Assembly (NCBI GenBank): GCA_965247705.1
Contig: CBDFHV010000009.1
Coordinates: 28,227 to 92,226, forward strand
Reading direction: 5' to 3'
Origin: CBDFHV01 sp965247705
GTDB taxonomy: Bacteria > Pseudomonadota > Alphaproteobacteria > Rhodospirillales > CAMCUA01
Length of the DNA: 64,000 nt
Shown here: positions 17,589-26,513 of the stretch, piece by piece
Position numbering within the stretch: position 1 is the first letter of the stretch
Layout of the letters: each line of letters starts with the position of its first letter
Translations under genes and position numbers: made by a program
The notes under the pieces: generated by a model
What the model was told of the DNA's origin: nothing
Seen by the model: only the letters and a program-made list of their open reading frames with translations
The model's database searches: none

Positions 17589-18572
17589 ATGGGAACCCGA
17601 CCCTTGGATGACCACGCCCACCACGATCACTCCGACGCCCATGGGCACGGCCACTCCCACGGGCTCGGCCACGGCCACGTGGACGCATCAACGACCCAGA
17701 CCCGGCTGATCTGGGCCTTTGCGATTACCGCCGGGTTCATGGTTGTCGAGGTAGTGGGCGGTTGGCTGGCCGGGTCTTTGGCCCTGATGGCCGATGCCGC
17801 CCATATGCTGACCGACGCCGCGGCCTTGGGGTTGGCCTGGTATGCGGTGCGCGCGTCCCAGCGGCCGGCCGACGACCAGCGGTCCTACGGCTACCATCGG
17901 GTGCAGATCCTGGCCGCTTTCGTCAATGGCGTGGCCCTACTCGCCCTGGTGGCGTGGATCGGGTTCGAGGCGGTCCTGCGCTTGGCGGAACCGGCGCCCG
18001 TCCTGGCGGGGCCGATGCTGATCGTGGCCGCAATAGGACTTGGTGTGAACGCCGCGGTGTTCGCCATCCTCCATGGCGCCGGGCGCCAAAATCTCAACGT
18101 GCGCGGCGCCATGCTTCACGTGCTGGGCGATCTTCTGGGGTCCGCCGCGGCAATCGCCGCCGCCATCGTCATCATGACCACGGGCTGGACCCCCATCGAT
18201 CCCCTGCTTTCCCTGTTGATCGTGCTGCTGATCGTCCGCAGCGCATGGTCCCTGGTGCGCCAGTCGGGCCACATCCTTCTCGAGGGTTCGCCCCAGGACA
18301 TGGACCTGGAGGCGGTGCGCCACGCCATCCAGGAACGGGTCGACGACGTGGTCGACGTCCACCACCTCCATGCCTGGTCCCTGACGCCGGAACATCCCAT
18401 TCTGACCCTCCACGCCCGGTTGCGCCCGGAAGGCGAGGACAAGGCCGTTCTGGCCGCCATCAAGGGCGTCCTGGCCGACGAGTTCAAGATTCGCCACGCG
18501 ACCGTGCAACTGGAACATGGGCCCTGTCCCGACGGCCCCGACTGCGCGGTGGCCCAGACCGCGGGGACATGA
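17589..18572 (+). CDS. cation diffusion facilitator, zinc exporter type
   Basis: 327 residues with a His-rich cytoplasmic N-terminus (about residues 8-32, HDH, HGHGHSHG), six predicted membrane helices, and the metal sites of CDF exporters: ALMADAAHMLTDA in helix 2 and LHVLGDLLGS in helix 5. The C-terminal domain (VHHLHAWSLTPEHPILTLH) is the metal-sensing dimer module. Most like ZitB/CzcD zinc exporters. The ATG at 17589 is chosen; a GTG at 17562 would add nine residues. Its stop overlaps the glycosylase start. Confidence 0.9.
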   Translation: MGTRPLDDHAHHDHSDAHGHGHSHGLGHGHVDASTTQTRLIWAFAITAGFMVVEVVGGWLAGSLALMADAAHMLTDAAALGLAWYAVRASQRPADDQRSYGYHRVQILAAFVNGVALLALVAWIGFEAVLRLAEPAPVLAGPMLIVAAIGLGVNAAVFAILHGAGRQNLNVRGAMLHVLGDLLGSAAAIAAAIVIMTTGWTPIDPLLSLLIVLLIVRSAWSLVRQSGHILLEGSPQDMDLEAVRHAIQERVDDVVDVHHLHAWSLTPEHPILTLHARLRPEGEDKAVLAAIKGVLADEFKIRHATVQLEHGPCPDGPDCAVAQTAGT

Positions 18573-19372
18573 GCGAAGGCCTGACGCCGCGCCAGCTTCT
18601 CGCCTGGTACGCCGTGGCGGGGGTCGAGGATAGCGTCGAGGAGTCCCCCGTCGACCACTACGCGCGATCCCGGGCGCCGGCGCCGAACCCCCCGGCACGA
18701 CCTGCGCCGCCGCCGGCATCCGCTCCGCCAACCCAAGCCGCGCCCGCCGTTTCCCGGTCGGAGTCGGCGCGCACGGCCTACGCCGCCGCCCGTCAGGCGG
18801 CGACATTGGACGATCTGCGGGCGGCTCTGGAATCCTTCGACGGCTGTCCGCTGAAAAGGACCGCCACCAATCTGGTCTTCACCGATGGTAATCCCGAGGC
18901 CCGGGTCTTGATGATCGGCGAAGCACCGGGCGCCGACGAGGACCGGCAAGGCCTGCCCTTCGTCGGGGTGAGCGGCAAGCTGCTCGACCGCATGCTGGCC
19001 TCGGTGGGCCTGGACCGAACCCGGGTGCTGATCTCCAATACCGTCTATTGGCGCCCGCCCGGCAACCGCAGCCCGACCACCGCCGAATTGGCCGCCTGCA
19101 TGCCCTTCGTCGAGCGCCTGATCGAGATCGTCGATCCGGATATCCTGGTCGCCATGGGCGGGGCCGCCGCCAAATCGCTTCTCGGGCGAGCCGAAAGCGT
19201 CGGCCGGCTGCGCGGCCGCTGGTTCACCTTTTCCACCCCCGGCATGTCCCACCCCATCGAGGCGACGGTGATGTTCCATCCGGCCTATCTTCTACGTTCG
19301 CCGGCGCAGAAGCGCCTGGCCTGGCGGGACGTGCTGGAGCTGCGCCGAAAGGTGGACGCCCTGCCCGCCTGA
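18569..19372 (+). CDS. uracil-DNA glycosylase, family 4-like
   Basis: 267 residues: a Pro/Ala-rich N-terminal extension (to about 75) and a glycosylase domain with GEAPGADEDRQGLPFVG (motif 1) and MFHPAYLLR (motif 3). Family 4 enzymes remove uracil from DNA and usually hold a 4Fe-4S cluster with four Cys. Here the first pair reads FDGCPL with one Cys, and the NTVYWRPPGNR segment has Trp where Cys is expected, leaving AACMPF. So a cluster is unlikely. Start overlaps the CDF stop (ATGA). Confidence 0.82.
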   Translation: MSEGLTPRQLLAWYAVAGVEDSVEESPVDHYARSRAPAPNPPARPAPPPASAPPTQAAPAVSRSESARTAYAAARQAATLDDLRAALESFDGCPLKRTATNLVFTDGNPEARVLMIGEAPGADEDRQGLPFVGVSGKLLDRMLASVGLDRTRVLISNTVYWRPPGNRSPTTAELAACMPFVERLIEIVDPDILVAMGGAAAKSLLGRAESVGRLRGRWFTFSTPGMSHPIEATVMFHPAYLLRSPAQKRLAWRDVLELRRKVDALPA

Positions 19373-19418
19373 GGGAGCCCCGTCGCCCGGGTTCGCCCAC
19401 GAGGTTGCCTCCGTCCCG

Positions 19419-19433
19419 TTAACCCTTTATAAA
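19419..19433 (+). promoter_or_regulatory. possible CtrA-like site
   Basis: TTAACCCTTTATAAA matches the CtrA consensus TTAA-N7-TTAA except for one base in the second half. It lies in an AT-richer gap about 57 bases before the lytic transglycosylase start. CtrA itself is not in this window; the match is short and may be chance. Confidence 0.25.
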
Positions 19434-19489
19434 CCCTTCCGGAATCGCAGAATCGACAGCCAATCGACAACAACAAGCCGATATGGGTC

Positions 19490-21316
19490 GTGGGTCGTAA
19501 AGGGGTTTTCATCGCCGGCTGCCTGTGGGCACTGTCGGCGGCCGTGGTGGCAATCGCGCCGGTCGTGGCCGAGGCGCAGGACCGCCTCGCCCTGCGGCTG
19601 CCTGTCCCCCATGCAGTGCCGGCGGCACTTCCCGCCATCCTTGGAGAGCGGGACAGGGACCTCTACCGGCGCATCTTCGTCCTTCAGGCGGCGGGCAAGC
19701 TGACGGCGGCGGACACGCTGATTGGGAAGCTGACGGACCGCCTGCTTGTGGGTCACGTCCAGGCCCAACGCTACCTCCATCCGACCGCCTACCGGTCCAA
19801 GTTCCGGGAACTCAAGGCCTGGATGGCCGAATACGCGGATCATCCGGACTCCCAGCGCATCCATAAGCTGGCGGTGAAACGGCGACCGCGCCGGGCGGGC
19901 TACCCGGCGCGCCCCACCTACGCCGTGCCCGGCTACGCCCCGTCGTCGGGCCTGATCGGCCCCGGCGTCACCGGCGGCGGACCGCGAAGGGGATTGTCGG
20001 CCGAGGACAAAAAGAAGGCCAAGCGAGCCATTCGCCGGGTCCACCTGCTGCTGCGCAAGGGTGCCACCAAGTCGGCCAAGGAGATGTTGCACGACAAGGA
20101 AGTGCGGCGGCTGTTGAGCCCCACCGCCTTCGACCGGGCCCAGGCGCGCCTCGCCGCCGGCTATTTCGTCGACGGCCATGACGCATGGGCGCTGGACTGG
20201 GCGACGCGGGCCGCGCGCTCCGCCCGCTGGGTGCCGGAGGCAACCTGGACCGCCGGCCTCGCGGCCTGGCGCCTGGAGCGTTTCGGCGATGCCGCGACCC
20301 ATTTCGGGAGCCTGGCCGGCCGGGACAACGTCTCGCCGTGGCTGGTGTCGGGCGCTGCCTTCTGGGCCGCCCGGTCCCACCTGAAGGACCGGCGGCCGGA
20401 GCAGGTCAGCCGCTGGTTGAGAGTGGCCGCCGGCCAGGGCCGCACCTTTTATGCCCTGCTCGCCCGGCGCCTTCTCGGCATGCCCCTCGGCCTTCGATGG
20501 TCGCGGCAGGAGGAAGATCGGCGATGGCCGCGGACGGTGGCCGCGACGGCGGCGGGAAAGCGCGCGCTTGCCCTGGTCGAGGTCGGACAGCGTAACCGGG
20601 CGGGGCGCGAGCTCCTGGGCCTGTCGTCCGGGGCGACGGGGGATACGGCGCGCGGCGTCCTGATTCTGGCCGGGCAGGCGGGGCTGGCATCGATCGCGCT
20701 TCGCCTGGACCCGATCTTGAACGCCCGCGGCGCCGACTACGACGGCGCGGCGTTCCCGGTTCCCCCTTGGCGGCCCGACGAGGGGTTCCGCATCGACCGG
20801 GCCCTGATCTATTCGTTCATTCGCCAGGAATCCCAGTTCAACCCCGATGCCCGCAGCCCAGCCGGCGCCCGGGGGCTGATGCAGATCATGCCGGCGACGG
20901 CCAGCTGGGTCGCCCGCGACCGGTCCTTGCGCGGCGCCGAGCGGCAACGGCTTCACGACCCGATGCTGAACCTGGAACTGGGCCAGCGCTATATCGAGAT
21001 GCTGCTGGCCGAGAAGTCGGTCGGCGGCGACCTGTTCCGCATGGTGGTGGCCTGGAACGCCGGACCGGGAAATCTGCAGAAATGGTTGCGCCAGAACCGG
21101 TTCCGCGACGATCCCCTGCTGTTCATCGAGACCATTACCCGGCGCGAGACCCGGGCCTTCGCCGAACGGGTGTTGACCAACTTCTGGATCTACCGGGACC
21201 GCCTCGGCCAGCCCACCCCGTCCCTGGACGCGGTTGCGGCCGGTCGCTGGCCCGCTTACATGTCCCTGGACCCCGAATCGGTTCAGGTGGCCGAAGATGT
21301 CCGCGACCGGCGCTGA
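19490..21316 (+). CDS. soluble lytic murein transglycosylase
   Basis: 608 residues. A signal peptide (hydrophobic to about residue 28, AEA cleavage) is followed by a long alpha-helical superhelix domain and a C-terminal SLT catalytic domain: IRQESQFNPDARSPAGARGLMQIMPATA with the catalytic Glu at 447, AWNAGPGN, and ETITRRETRAFAERVL. It cleaves peptidoglycan glycan strands in the periplasm. The GTG at 19490 is the only start that fits; an ATG at 19483 meets a stop at once. The stop lies inside the start region of moaB. Confidence 0.9.
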   Translation: MGRKGVFIAGCLWALSAAVVAIAPVVAEAQDRLALRLPVPHAVPAALPAILGERDRDLYRRIFVLQAAGKLTAADTLIGKLTDRLLVGHVQAQRYLHPTAYRSKFRELKAWMAEYADHPDSQRIHKLAVKRRPRRAGYPARPTYAVPGYAPSSGLIGPGVTGGGPRRGLSAEDKKKAKRAIRRVHLLLRKGATKSAKEMLHDKEVRRLLSPTAFDRAQARLAAGYFVDGHDAWALDWATRAARSARWVPEATWTAGLAAWRLERFGDAATHFGSLAGRDNVSPWLVSGAAFWAARSHLKDRRPEQVSRWLRVAAGQGRTFYALLARRLLGMPLGLRWSRQEEDRRWPRTVAATAAGKRALALVEVGQRNRAGRELLGLSSGATGDTARGVLILAGQAGLASIALRLDPILNARGADYDGAAFPVPPWRPDEGFRIDRALIYSFIRQESQFNPDARSPAGARGLMQIMPATASWVARDRSLRGAERQRLHDPMLNLELGQRYIEMLLAEKSVGGDLFRMVVAWNAGPGNLQKWLRQNRFRDDPLLFIETITRRETRAFAERVLTNFWIYRDRLGQPTPSLDAVAAGRWPAYMSLDPESVQVAEDVRDRR

Positions 21317-21833
21317 TCGCCCGTTCCTGCCCGTCCGCATCGCCGTCCTGACGGTTTCCGATTCCCGCACCCCGGACACGGACAAGTCCGGCGATACCCT
21401 CGTTCAGCGCCTGACCGACGCCGGGCACTGCCTGGCGGGCCGCGACATCGTTCAGGATGACCGGGCGACAATCGCGGCCCGGCTGCGGACCTGGATCGAG
21501 GATTCGGACGTGGACGTGGTAATCGCCACCGGCGGCACCGGGGTGACCGGGCGCGACGTGACCCCGGAAGCGTTCCATGACGTGTTCGAGAAGGAGATCG
21601 AGGGCTTCGGGGAGCTGTTTCGCTGGCTCAGCTACCAGAAGATCAAGACCTCGACCATCCAGTCCCGGGCCACGGCGGGTGTCGCCGGCGGCACCTATCT
21701 GTTTGCCCTGCCCGGCTCCCCGGGCGCCTGCCGGGACGCCTGGGACGAGATACTGGTCCATCAACTCGACTACCGCTCGAAGCCCTGCAACTTCGTCGAA
21801 CTGATGCCGCGCCTTACCGAGCACCTGAAGTAG
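21297..21833 (+). CDS. moaB: molybdenum cofactor biosynthesis protein B
   Basis: 178 residues of the MoaB/MogA fold, which adenylates or binds molybdopterin. Recognisable: VLTVSDSRTPDTDKSGDTL near the N-terminus, IATGGTGVTGRDVTPEA (substrate loop), and LPGSPGACRDAWDEIL. The ATG at 21297 overlaps the end of the transglycosylase gene by 20 bases. No other molybdopterin genes are nearby. Confidence 0.92.
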   Translation: MSATGADRPFLPVRIAVLTVSDSRTPDTDKSGDTLVQRLTDAGHCLAGRDIVQDDRATIAARLRTWIEDSDVDVVIATGGTGVTGRDVTPEAFHDVFEKEIEGFGELFRWLSYQKIKTSTIQSRATAGVAGGTYLFALPGSPGACRDAWDEILVHQLDYRSKPCNFVELMPRLTEHLK

Positions 21834-21849
21834 GACCGGCTCCCGCTCC

Positions 21850-23169
21850 TCATGCCGACGCGGCGCGCGACCGCCAGACCTGACCGGCCAGGGTTCCGAG
21901 GCCGAGGCTGACGGCGACGATCAGCGACAAGACGCCGACGATGGGCACCAGGGCGATCAGCATCAGGACGACGATGCCGAGGCTGACCGCCGCGATGCGA
22001 CGCAAAGTGGTCAAGTCGGGGTCGCGGCCGAACCGGTCCAGGGCCCACCGCCCGATGGCCATCGCGGTGAGAAGGAAGGACAACACCACCGCCAGCAGGG
22101 ACGTCGCGCCGATCACCACGGTCAGGGGAATGCCGATGATCGTGCTGGCGAGCAGCACCATCAGCACGGGCGCGCTGACGAGGAGGGCGAAGCCCACCGC
22201 CGTGGCGCGCAGGGGATGGTTCGAAACGCGGCGGACGGCGGCGAGGGTCTGGGCCGGAAATACCGCCACTTGCAGCCCGCCGAGGACCATCAGTCCAACC
22301 ATGAGGGCGACGATGGCGCCGCCGACAACGGCCAGGATCGAATGGGTCCAGCGCCGAGGGCTTTCCGAGCGGGTGTAGGAAACGTCGCCGCCGATAACGG
22401 CGTCGGGATGGATGTCGGCTTTGTCCGGCGCCCGGTAGATGAGCCGTCCCCGGATGCGCGCCGTGGGCAGGATGGTCACTTCGTGGGCGTCGATATGAAG
22501 ATCGCCCAGGACCTCGCCCCCCACTTCGGCGTTCCGGGCGGCGATCCTCAGGTTGCCGGCCACGGCCCCACGGGCGCGGACCCCTCCCCCCGCCAACCAG
22601 GCCGAACCGCCGACCGAAGCTTCCGGGCGAAGGTTGACCATACCGCCGGCCGCCCACAGGTCGCTCGTCATCATGGCGGTGATTTTGACGTTGCCGCCCA
22701 TGACTTTCAGGTCGTCCGCGTACCGCCCGCCGACCCGCGCATTGCCGGCGACCACCAGCGACTGTCCGCTGATGTCGGACTCGATCACAACGTTGCCGCC
22801 GATCACCGTGGCGCCGTCCGCGACGGTGGCCCGCATTTCGATGGTCCCGCCGCTGACCAGGGCGTTGCCGCCGATGCGCTCGCCGACCGCGACCTGGCCG
22901 CCCATGGCGAGGAGATTGCCCGATACCTCGGGATCTGCCTCGATCCTTTCGCCGATGGCGATGAGATCGCCCTGAATTTGGGCGCGAACCATCACGTGCT
23001 TGCCGGTGGCGTAGACGTCTTCGCTGAAACTTCCCGTCCGGCTCACCACGCCGTCGTCTTCATCGGCGATGGCCGCGCCCGCGACAAGCAACGATAGGAC
23101 TGTCAGAAAGGCTGGACGCCAGGCCACATGCGCGCCTCTCGGAAATGAACCCGATCCATTCCGTGTCAT
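21850..23169 (-). CDS. bactofilin-like polymer-forming protein with C-terminal membrane domain
   Basis: 439 residues. After a signal peptide (to about 35), residues about 40-250 consist of short repeats with small hydrophobic periodicity (VSGNLLAMGGQVAVGERIGG and similar), the beta-helix pattern of bactofilin/polymer-forming proteins. The last third has four to five hydrophobic membrane segments (AVVGGAIVALMVGLMVLGG, FALLVSAPVLMVLLAS and others). The beta-helix probably lies outside the cytoplasm. The start at 23169 has GGGGAG upstream. It follows the cyclase gene on the same strand by 50 bases, so they are likely co-transcribed. Confidence 0.72.
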   Translation of the reverse strand: MTRNGSGSFPRGAHVAWRPAFLTVLSLLVAGAAIADEDDGVVSRTGSFSEDVYATGKHVMVRAQIQGDLIAIGERIEADPEVSGNLLAMGGQVAVGERIGGNALVSGGTIEMRATVADGATVIGGNVVIESDISGQSLVVAGNARVGGRYADDLKVMGGNVKITAMMTSDLWAAGGMVNLRPEASVGGSAWLAGGGVRARGAVAGNLRIAARNAEVGGEVLGDLHIDAHEVTILPTARIRGRLIYRAPDKADIHPDAVIGGDVSYTRSESPRRWTHSILAVVGGAIVALMVGLMVLGGLQVAVFPAQTLAAVRRVSNHPLRATAVGFALLVSAPVLMVLLASTIIGIPLTVVIGATSLLAVVLSFLLTAMAIGRWALDRFGRDPDLTTLRRIAAVSLGIVVLMLIALVPIVGVLSLIVAVSLGLGTLAGQVWRSRAASA

Positions 23170-23219
23170 TGTCGCCTGCTCCCCGCTTGCGTTCTGTGAG
23201 CCTGTTAACATTGGCGTAT

Positions 23220-24422
23220 TCATTGTTCCGACTCCGGCTCGCCCATCAGAGACAGCGGCATGGCCACGGCCCCTTCAAGAAGACTTCCCAGGGCGGTCAA
23301 GCCGTCGCCGAGCCGCGACACCAATCGTTCCACCGGCCCGTCGGGAAGCGCTTCGCGGCGCTCCGCCTCGGCTGCCGCGAGTTCCGCCGGCAGCGCGGCA
23401 ACGATGGCCGTCGCCACATCGGCCTGGAGCGCCAGGACGTCGCCGGCGGTGCGGTCGTAGCGGCCGCCCCAAACGTGATATCCAGCCTCGACGTCGACCA
23501 ATTGGGTGGTGATGCGCACGGTCGGACCGGCGGCCCGAACCGTGCCTTCCAGCAGGTAGCGGGCCCCCATCGTCTGACTTGCCTTTCGCGGGTCGGCGCC
23601 GTCCGTCCCAGACGCTTGCGTGACGACCACGCGCAGGCCGGAAATGGCGGACAAGCCGACACGTAGGTCCTCGGCCAATCCGTCGCTTAGCACCCGGTGA
23701 TCGGCACGGTCGTCGAGAGAACGAAATGTCAGAACGCCGATGGTTGGCGGACCGTCGTCCGTCTCCGCCGAGGGCGCGAGGAGGTCGAACAGGACCAGGC
23801 CGAGCACGACCGCAACCATACCCCAAGCGACGAGCCGGCGGGTCGATGACGGCGCGCGGCGGCGGACGGTCGTCGATTCAGTTGCCGCCCGATCGCCCGG
23901 CGAGACGCGAAACACGCGGACCGGTTGGGCAACGTTCTTGAGGCGCTTCAGGCCCGCGTCCTCGAAGCGGGCCGCCACCCGGCCCTTCACTTGGTCGTAG
24001 ACGGCGCCGGACACGCAAATGCCGCCTTCGGGGGCCAGGGATTCGAGGCGGGCCGCCAGATTGACCCCGTCGCCGTAGATGTCCTCGTCGTCGGACATGA
24101 TGTCGCCGACATTGAGGCCCATGCGGAACGTCATCCGCCGTTCCAGCGGCGCATCTTCGTTGCGGGCGGCGACGCGGTCCTGCATGGCCAGGGCGCACCG
24201 CAAGGCGGCGGCCACGCTGGCGAACTCGGCGAGGAACCCATCGCCGGTATGCTTGACGATGCGGCCCCCGTGCTCGGCGATCAGGGGATCGACGATCTCG
24301 GCGCGATAGGTCCACCAGGTGCTCATGGTGGCGTCCTCGTCCGCCTCCATGAGTTTGGTGTATCCGGCAACGTCCGCGGCGAGGATTGCCGCGAGTCGGC
24401 GCTGAATATTGGCCTGTGCCAT
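23220..24422 (-). CDS. class III adenylate/guanylate cyclase with TolB-like output domain
   Basis: 400 residues. The N-terminal cyclase domain (about 8-180) shows AAILAADVAGYTKLM with a metal-binding Asp, KHTGDGFLAEF with the second, and YGDGVNLAARLESLA. A single membrane helix follows near 205-225 (LVAWGMVAVVLGLVLFDLL), then a TolB/FlgO-like domain (TIGVLTFRSLDDRADHRVLSDGLAEDL). The layout puts the catalytic domain inside and the sensor-like domain outside. It makes a cyclic nucleotide, type not deducible here. The bactofilin-like membrane protein gene is directly downstream. Confidence 0.85.
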   Translation of the reverse strand: MAQANIQRRLAAILAADVAGYTKLMEADEDATMSTWWTYRAEIVDPLIAEHGGRIVKHTGDGFLAEFASVAAALRCALAMQDRVAARNEDAPLERRMTFRMGLNVGDIMSDDEDIYGDGVNLAARLESLAPEGGICVSGAVYDQVKGRVAARFEDAGLKRLKNVAQPVRVFRVSPGDRAATESTTVRRRAPSSTRRLVAWGMVAVVLGLVLFDLLAPSAETDDGPPTIGVLTFRSLDDRADHRVLSDGLAEDLRVGLSAISGLRVVVTQASGTDGADPRKASQTMGARYLLEGTVRAAGPTVRITTQLVDVEAGYHVWGGRYDRTAGDVLALQADVATAIVAALPAELAAAEAERREALPDGPVERLVSRLGDGLTALGSLLEGAVAMPLSLMGEPESEQ

Positions 24423-24578
24423 TGCTCCGGATAGGGTGAGTCGGTTTCGCGGCCACTCTAGGTTTGACGGCGGCTCAAGTCCATGGCGCACGCGGCTGGT
24501 GACCAATGAAGCTGCATTGAGTGTATCGACGATTTCGGGTCCCCTGGAGTGGACCGCACCATCGAAGGAACACAACCG

Positions 24579-25418
24579 ATGACAGACGAAGACACCTATG
24601 AGGTCTACGCGATCCAGTATGCGTACCGGGCGGATCGAAAACGCTACGAGACTTTCATCTCGAATGCCTGGACCGATCCGTTGCACGATGGCCTGCAGCC
24701 CCTCTCCTATTACGTGTGGGCGATCGTCAATGCCGCGCGCACCATCGTTGTCGATACGGGTTTCGATGCCAAGGAAGCGGCCCGTCGGCGCGGCGGTTCG
24801 AGAGACGTGTGGCGACCGGAACTGAAGTGCTCCCCCGCCGAGGGCCTGGGCATGATCGGGGTCGACGCCGCGCGGGTCGCCGACGTGATCATCACCCATT
24901 TGCACTTCGATCACGCCGGCACGCTCGAGCACTTCCCGCAAGCGCGGTTCCACTTGCAAGAGCAGGAGATGCAGTTCGCGACGGGGCCGTGGATGGCCCA
25001 CGACTACTTCAACGGCGCCTATACGGTGGACCATGTGGTGGAGATGGTCCGCAACGTCTACCAAGGGCGCGTCGCGTTTCAGGCAGGCGACGCCGAAATC
25101 GCCCCCGGCGTGAGCGTTCACTACATTGGCGGGCACACCATGGGAATCCAGTCCGTGCGCGTTCGCACGCGGCGCGGCTGGGTGGTCCTGGCCAGCGACG
25201 CCAGTCACATGTACGACAATTTCGAGACCATGGCCCCCTATCCCATCGTCTTCCATGCGGGGACCATGCTCAGCGGTTTCGAACGGCTGAAGACATTGGG
25301 GGACAGCCCGAAACACATCATTCCCGGTCACGATCCCCTGGTCATGGCCCGATATCCCGCCGCGACGCCGGCGACCGAAGGAATCGTCGCGCGCCTCGAC
25401 GCGGACCCGCTGGGCTAG
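24579..25418 (+). CDS. metallo-beta-lactamase fold hydrolase, AHL-lactonase-like
   Basis: 279 residues. The HLHFDHAG metal motif (about 106-113), a later His in IGGHTMGIQSV, Asp in VLASDASH and final His in IIPGHDP complete the two-zinc site. The overall pattern is that of N-acyl homoserine lactonases of the AttM/AiiA group, though many relatives act on other lactones. The ATG at 24579 is preceded by GAAGGAAC. No LuxI/LuxR gene is nearby, so quorum quenching is only a possibility. Confidence 0.8.
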   Translation: MTDEDTYEVYAIQYAYRADRKRYETFISNAWTDPLHDGLQPLSYYVWAIVNAARTIVVDTGFDAKEAARRRGGSRDVWRPELKCSPAEGLGMIGVDAARVADVIITHLHFDHAGTLEHFPQARFHLQEQEMQFATGPWMAHDYFNGAYTVDHVVEMVRNVYQGRVAFQAGDAEIAPGVSVHYIGGHTMGIQSVRVRTRRGWVVLASDASHMYDNFETMAPYPIVFHAGTMLSGFERLKTLGDSPKHIIPGHDPLVMARYPAATPATEGIVARLDADPLG

Positions 25419-25528
25419 TGATCTAAACCTCGAATTCTGGTCGCTCGACCGGCCATTGCGCTTGCCGCCGGTCGGCATCGTCACCAAGCTGGGCGGTCGC
25501 GAACGTGAAATCCGAGCAGGAGGCACCC

Positions 25529-26455
25529 GTGACCATGCGAAACGTGCTGGTGACCGGTTCCAGCGGCCTTGTCGGCCTTCCCACCGCCCAACGTCTGAGC
25601 GCCGAGGGTTGCACTGTGACCGGCCTCGATCCCTTCGCGGCGCCGGGGGGCGCTGGCTTCGAGGACATTCGCGGCGACCTCCGCGACGTGCATCAGGTGT
25701 ATCGCCTGTTGCGCGAGCGGAATATCGACACTGTCATCCACTCCGGCGCCATATCCGGCGGCATGCTGGCCCGGGACGATCCCTACCGGGTCGCCGACCT
25801 GAACATCGTCGGCACCGTTCACCTGCTGGAGCCGAGCCGAGCCTTGGGTGTCCGGCGTTTCGTCTTCATCTCCTCCTGTTCGGCCTACGGGCATACGCCG
25901 CCGGGATCGGTGGGCGAGGACGCACCACTGCGCCCGGGGACCGTCTACAGCGCCACCAAGGGCGCCGGCGACCTGCTGGTCATGGCCTACCGGACTCAGT
26001 TCGACATGGACGCGGTGAGCTTGCGGATCGGCGGCATCTATGGGCCGGGGCGGCGAACCTGGTGCGTCATTAAGACCATGGTCGAGAACGCGGTCGCCGG
26101 CCGGCCGACCCATTTCGACTGGGGCGAGGGCCAGACCCGCATTCACATGTACATCGACGACACGGTCGATTCCATCGTCCGCGCCGCCGGCGCCAGCGAA
26201 CGCGCCCCGGAACCGGTCTATAACGTCACCCGTCCCGACCTGGTCTCCATGCCCCGGCTCGGCGAGATCGTTGCCGATTGCGTTCTGGGGGCCGAGATCA
26301 CGTTCGCCCCCGGCGGCAGCCCGCTGGTCTACCGGCGCTCACCCTTCGACGTGTCCTTGGTGGCCCGCGACTTCGGTTTCACCGCCGACACCACCATCGA
26401 GGACGGTATCGCCCGCTACGTCGCCTGGGAGAAAGAGCGCGTTGCCGGCGGCTAA
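25529..26455 (+). CDS. NAD-dependent epimerase/dehydratase
   Basis: 308 residues of the extended short-chain dehydrogenase family. NAD-binding GSSGLVG lies near the N-terminus and the catalytic YSATKGAG (Tyr-x3-Lys) near residue 140. It acts on a nucleotide sugar or related keto compound; the partner is not evident. GGAGG ends 5 bases before the GTG at 25529, so that start is preferred over a GTG at 25505 or the ATG at 25535. Confidence 0.85.
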   Translation: MTMRNVLVTGSSGLVGLPTAQRLSAEGCTVTGLDPFAAPGGAGFEDIRGDLRDVHQVYRLLRERNIDTVIHSGAISGGMLARDDPYRVADLNIVGTVHLLEPSRALGVRRFVFISSCSAYGHTPPGSVGEDAPLRPGTVYSATKGAGDLLVMAYRTQFDMDAVSLRIGGIYGPGRRTWCVIKTMVENAVAGRPTHFDWGEGQTRIHMYIDDTVDSIVRAAGASERAPEPVYNVTRPDLVSMPRLGEIVADCVLGAEITFAPGGSPLVYRRSPFDVSLVARDFGFTADTTIEDGIARYVAWEKERVAGG

Positions 26456-26513
26456 GCCGCCCGAACCGAATGATGCGGATTTGCCCCATTGCAGATTCAG
26501 CGTTCTTCAGGTC

